A stretch of 7,283 bases of DNA from Sulfurimonas autotrophica. Its GTDB lineage: Bacteria > Campylobacterota > Campylobacteria > Campylobacterales > Sulfurimonadaceae. Made by a program: the position numbers and the translations under genes. The stretch lies in contig DQUE01000024.1 in assembly GCA_015662405.1 (NCBI GenBank), positions 1 to 7,283 of the forward strand, written 5' to 3'. A model generated the notes under the pieces. It was not told the origin of the DNA, did no database searches, and saw only the letters and a list, made by a program, of their open reading frames with translations. Shown here piece by piece: positions 6,859 through 7,283 of this stretch (the first letter of the stretch is position 1; every line of letters starts with the position of its first letter).

Positions 6859-7047
6859 CTACGAATTTTTCTTAAGTGTGCGTAACTCTCTTGCAGAAAT
6901 CTTAATTTTTTTCGTTGTACCATCTTCTAATGTGATACGCACTGTTCTTAAGTTTAATAAAAAACGACGCTTTGTTCTGTTTTTCGCATGAGAAACATTG
7001 TTCCCAGTCATAGGGCCTTTGCCGCTAATAGCACATCTTCTTGCCAT
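6859..7047 (-). CDS. rpmB: 50S ribosomal protein bL28
   Basis: This small basic protein of 62 residues is part of the large ribosomal subunit. It has the typical bL28 opening MARRCAISGKGP followed by GNNVSHAKNRTKRRF and the mid-protein VRITLEDGTTKKIKISARELRTL. Length is normal for the short bL28 form. The single N-terminal Cys of a possible zinc site is present (C5), but there is no full CxxC pair, so this is the zinc-free type. The ATG is preceded by AAGGA at a 7-base spacing. It is the first gene of the minus-strand rpmB-channel-argJ operon. As I recall, rpmB next to the channel gene is also found in H. pylori, which supports the lineage call. Confidence 0.97.
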   Translation of the reverse strand: MARRCAISGKGPMTGNNVSHAKNRTKRRFLLNLRTVRITLEDGTTKKIKISARELRTLKKNS

Positions 7048-7083
7048 TTGAGTATCCTTGAATGATATTTTTAAAAGTTGCGA

Positions 7084-7111
7084 ATTATATCAAATAAAAG
7101 CAAAACTGCAA
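7084..7111 (-). promoter_or_regulatory. promoter for the rpmB-channel-argJ operon
   Basis: Reading the minus strand, TTGCAG (7111-7106), a 16-base T-rich spacer and a perfect TATAAT (7089-7084) lie about 37 bases upstream of the rpmB ATG. The transcript would start near 7077 with a leader of about 30 bases holding the ribosome site. No further promoter is obvious before the channel or argJ, so this one probably drives all three genes. Confidence 0.65.
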
Positions 7112-7145
7112 CTTAAGCCAAATTTATTCTTTAATATTGTTTTAT

Positions 7146-7173
7146 TTGAATTTTATCTTTATCTAGCTAGAAT
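7146..7173 (+). promoter_or_regulatory. possible promoter for the gene starting at 7203
   Basis: TTGAAT (7146-7151), a 16-base spacer and TAGAAT (7168-7173) lie about 30 bases before the GTG start of the partial plus-strand gene. It faces away from the rpmB promoter, making 7048-7202 a divergent intergenic region. The boxes are imperfect, and AT-rich DNA gives such matches by chance. Confidence 0.4.
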
Positions 7174-7202
7174 ATGCTTTATTTAACATAAAGTAGAGCA
7201 TT

Positions 7203-7283
7203 GTGATTACACTACAGCAAATAGATTCGTTTATAGATAAGGTACCACCTTCTCCAAAAGTTTTAAAAGAGACTATCTCTTTA
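7203..7283 (+). CDS. 5' fragment of a plus-strand gene, possibly an HDOD-domain protein
   Basis: A frame opens at GTG 7203 and stays open for 27 codons to the window end, beginning (V/M)ITLQQIDSFIDKV and then PPSPKVLKETISL. Only the N-terminus is visible. It resembles, from memory, the start of Campylobacterota proteins annotated as HDOD-domain (signal transduction, HD-related) proteins, but no HDOD motif is inside the window, so the function is a guess. A weak purine stretch (AGTAGAG, 7192-7198) precedes the GTG. The frame is out of phase with the TTG at 7201. Confidence 0.5.
   Translation, partial: MITLQQIDSFIDKVPPSPKVLKETISL

Overview
The window looks like ordinary chromosome from a Campylobacterota (epsilonproteobacterial) bacterium, most like a Sulfurimonas-type organism. 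The evidence is the AT-rich sequence, the TGnTATAAT / TATAAT-type -10 boxes with T-rich upstream DNA, an Lnt of only about 400 residues, and a rpmB gene followed directly by a two-helix K+ channel of the Helicobacter HpKchA type. The genus is inferred from recalled family resemblance, not from a database search.

Layout. Positions 5-173 hold two identical tRNA-Asn(GUU) genes in tandem, with a perfect repeat of at least 80 bases that begins at the window edge. A 480-base AT-rich stretch (174-653) follows with no convincing intact gene, although its minus strand carries what looks like a decayed scrap of an OmpA-like peptidoglycan-binding domain. A plus-strand block then runs lnt (apolipoprotein N-acyltransferase), ppk (polyphosphate kinase 1) and a gamma-class carbonic anhydrase-like hexapeptide protein. 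lnt has a strong promoter so close to its ATG that the mRNA is probably leaderless; ppk has its own promoter, and the third gene is coupled to ppk.

From the other side, a minus-strand operon runs rpmB (bL28), a K+ channel with a cytoplasmic RCK domain, and argJ (arginine biosynthesis). It ends tail to tail with the gamma-CA gene, the two coding regions overlapping by 13 bases. The channel and argJ both start with TTG, each supported by a well-placed Shine-Dalgarno sequence. Upstream of rpmB lies a divergent promoter region, followed by the first 27 codons of a plus-strand gene that leaves the window and may encode an HDOD-type protein.

The genes are housekeeping functions: lipoprotein maturation, polyphosphate storage and stress, possible CO2/bicarbonate handling, arginine synthesis, K+ transport and translation. 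I see no mobile element, CRISPR array, toxin-antitoxin pair, defence island or convincing novel system. The points most worth a second look are the probable leaderless lnt transcript, the OmpA-like remnant beside the tRNA genes, and the atypical nucleotide-binding loop of the channel's RCK domain.
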